NCBI RefSeq assembly: GCF_964340395.1
Contig: NC_135567.1
Span: forward strand, 1,850,109 to 1,914,108
Length of the DNA stretch: 64,000 nucleotides
Origin: Glandiceps talaboti
Lineage: Eukaryota; Hemichordata; Enteropneusta; Spengelidae
Reading direction: 5' to 3'
Under the pieces are notes generated by a model. That model did no database searches. It saw nothing but the letters and a program-made list of their open reading frames with translations, and was not told the origin of the DNA. This document shows, piece by piece, positions 61,541 to 64,000 of this stretch; position 1 is the stretch's first letter; each line of letters starts with the position of its first letter. The position numbers and the translations under genes were made by a program.

Positions 61541-63998
61541 TCGGTTTTTGAAAAAGGAACACCACTCCAGGAAATAAAGAAATTTTCAGAAAATATGGGT
61601 TCTGGAGAGTCATTTCATGATTTTATATCACCAACAATTACGTGCAATTTTATAGAAACACAAAGCTGATCTTGTGTCTTTATACAATATCTTTGATATG
61701 GGACATTACATCATGGGAGTCAGTAGAAACACAAAGTTGATCTTGTGTCTTTATACAATATCTTTGATATGGGACATTACATCATGGGAGTCAGTAGAAA
61801 CACAAAGTTGATCTTGTGTCTTTATACAGTATCTTTGATATGGGACATTACATCATGGGAGTCAGTAGAAACACAAAGTTGATCTTGTGTCTTTATATAG
61901 TATCTTTGATATGGGACATTGCATCAATGGAGTCAGTAGAAACACAAAGCTGATCTTGTGTCTTTATACAGTATCTTTGATATGGGACATTGCATCATGG
62001 GAGTCAGTAGAAACACAAAGTTGATCTTGTGTCTTTATACAATATCTTTGATATGGGACATTACATCATGGGAGTCAGTAGAAACACAAAGTTGATCTTG
62101 TGTCTTTATATAGTATCTTTGATATGGGACATTGCATCAATGGAGTCAGTAGAAACACAAAGCTGATCTTGTGTCTTTATACAGTATCTTTGATATGGGA
62201 CATTACATCAATGGAGTCAGTAGAAACACAAAGTTGATCTTGTGTCTTTATACAATATCTTTGATATGGGACATTACATCATGGGAGTCAGTAGAAACAC
62301 AAAGTTGATCTTGTGTCTTTATACAATATCTTTGATATGGGACATTGCATCATGGGAGTCAGTAGAAACACAAAGTTGATCTTGTGTCTTTATATAGTAT
62401 CTTTGATATGGGACATTGCATCAATGGAGTCAGTAGAAACACAAAGCTGATCTTGTGTCTTTATACAGTATCTTTGATATGGGACATTGCATCATGGGAG
62501 TCAGTAGAAACACAAAGTTGATCTTGTGTCTTTATACAGTATCTTTGATATGGGACATTACATCATGGGAGTCAGTAGAAACACAAAGTTGATCTTGTGT
62601 CTTTATACAATATCTTTGATATGGGACATTGCATCATGGGAGTCAGTAGAAACACAAAGTTGATCTTGTGTCTTTATATAGTATCTTTGATATGGGACAT
62701 TGCATCAATGGAGTCAGTAGAAACACAAAGCTGATCTTGTGTCTTTATACAGTATCTTTGATATGGGACATTACATCAATGGAGTCAGTAGAAACACAAA
62801 GTTGATCTTGTGTCTTTATACAATATCTTTGATATGGGACATTACATCATGGGAGTCAGTAGAAACACAAAGTTGATCTTGTGTCTTTATACAATATCTT
62901 TGATATGGGACATTGCATCATGGGAGTCAGTAGAAACACAAAGTTGATCTTGTGTCTTTATATAGTATCTTTGATATGGGACATTGCATCAATGGAGTCA
63001 GTAGAAACACAAAGCTGATCTTGTGTCTTTATACAGTATCTTTGATATGGGACATTGCATCATGGGAGTCAGTAGAAACACAAAGTTGATCTTGTGTCTT
63101 TATACAATATCTTTGATATGGGACATTACATCATGGGAGTCAGTAGAAACACAAAGTTGATCTTGTGTCTTTATACAATATCTTTGATATGGGACATTGC
63201 ATCATGGGAGTCAGTAGAAACACAAAGTTGATCTTGTGTCTTTATACAGTATCTTTGATATGGGACATTACATCATGGGAGTCAGTAGAAACACAAAGTT
63301 GATCTTGTGTCTTTATACAATATCTTTGATATGGGACATTGCATCATGGGAGTCAGTAGAAACACAAAGTTGATCTTGTGTCTTTGTACAGTATCTTTGA
63401 TATGGGACATTGCATCATGGGAGTCAGTAGAAACACAAAGTTGATCTTGTGTCTTTATATAGTATCTTTGATATGGGACATTGCATCATGGGAGTCAGTA
63501 GAAACACAAAGTTGATCTTGTGTCTTTATACAGTATCTTTGATGTGGGACATTGCATCATGGGAGTCAGTAGAAACACAAAGTTGATCTTGTGTCTTTAT
63601 ACAGTATCTTTGATATGGGACATTGCATCATGGGAGTCAGTAGAAACACAAAGTTGATCTTGTGTCTTTATACAGTATCTTTGATATGGGACATTGCATC
63701 ATGGGAGTCAGCAAAACTAACATATTCATTGTTGCACACTGAATATATCAGTCATATGCACTTACTCCTTTCAATGGAAAACATGTCATGAATATTCATT
63801 GTGAAACCATGAATATATTATTTCTGCAGACTCCCATGATGCAATAGCACATAGCAAAGATATCCTATGAAGGCACAAGATCAACTTGATGTTTCTCTCA
63901 AATCACAAATAATTGTTGGTGATGTAAAATCATGAAATGACTCTTCAGAACCAATAATTTGTCAAAATGTCACTATTTCCTGGAGTGGTGTTCCCCTT
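61541..63998. repeat. foldback element whose left arm holds a 71-bp array (about 29 copies)
   Basis: The left end AAAAAGGAACACCACTCCAG then GAAATA (from 61546) is inverted at the window's right end (TATTTCCTGGAGTGGTGTTC then CCCTTTT). Further inside, GAGTCATTTCATGATTTTAT and its complement (ATAAAATC.. region near 63924-63945) also pair. The array unit (GAGTCAGTAGAAACACAAAG, TTGATCTTGTGTCTTTATAC, AGTATCTTTGATATGGGACA, TTGCATCATGG) has one diverged inverted copy at 63829-63900. TATATAG variants at 61894, 62107, 62391, 62675 and 62959 are mostly 284 bp apart, a four-unit higher-order period. Confidence 0.93.
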
Positions 63999-64000
63999 TT

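Overview
This window is eukaryotic nuclear DNA from an animal. It is AT-rich, has GT-AG introns, carries long micro- and minisatellite arrays and inverted-repeat transposons, and has no bacterial gene organisation. The only gene I can name with confidence is the 5' part of a Lasp (LIM and SH3 protein) orthologue on the + strand. Its four exons at 35208-49725 encode 149 residues: a complete LIM zinc-binding domain and two nebulin repeats. The SH3 end is not in the window. The species is not determinable by eye; density of foldback elements and satellites suggests a marine invertebrate bilaterian, but that is inference.

Left part (1-11 kb): a minus-strand locus. Ten copies of a 422-bp unit each carry an 81-nt, three-divisible exon between an AG acceptor and a GTAAG donor, so spliced together they would encode a protein with about ten 27-residue repeats. 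The array runs off the left edge and is interrupted on its right by a 1.8-kb inverted-repeat element. Related exons, one intact and one decayed, lie at 10.16-10.52 kb. Between them is a second inverted-repeat element (7.35-9.12 kb) holding a short acidic-tailed reading frame with a poly(A) signal.

Middle part (11-34.5 kb): mostly non-coding. It holds microsatellites, segmental duplications, foldback elements, a Harbinger-like MITE (21.75-22.47 kb), a broken NHL-repeat gene remnant (15.4-15.8 kb), an unrecognised basic coding stretch (19.5-19.9 kb), and a 4.9-kb AT-rich satellite whose units change orientation several times (24.4-29.3 kb).

Right part (34.9-64 kb): Lasp and its introns. The introns are largely minisatellite: a 70-bp array (about 82 copies), a 38/40-bp array that copies the end of exon 3 with its splice donor (27 extra copies), a 99-bp array, a 19-20-bp array of about 9.2 kb split by a 1.3-kb transposon, and a 71-bp array inside a foldback element.

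Three observations stand out: the tandem exon array, the tandemly amplified 5' splice site in Lasp intron 3, and a recurring design in which a foldback element has one arm segment expanded into a minisatellite (24.4-29.3, 33.3-33.8 and 61.5-64.0 kb). All coordinates and copy numbers were read by eye; boundaries of degenerate repeats are approximate.
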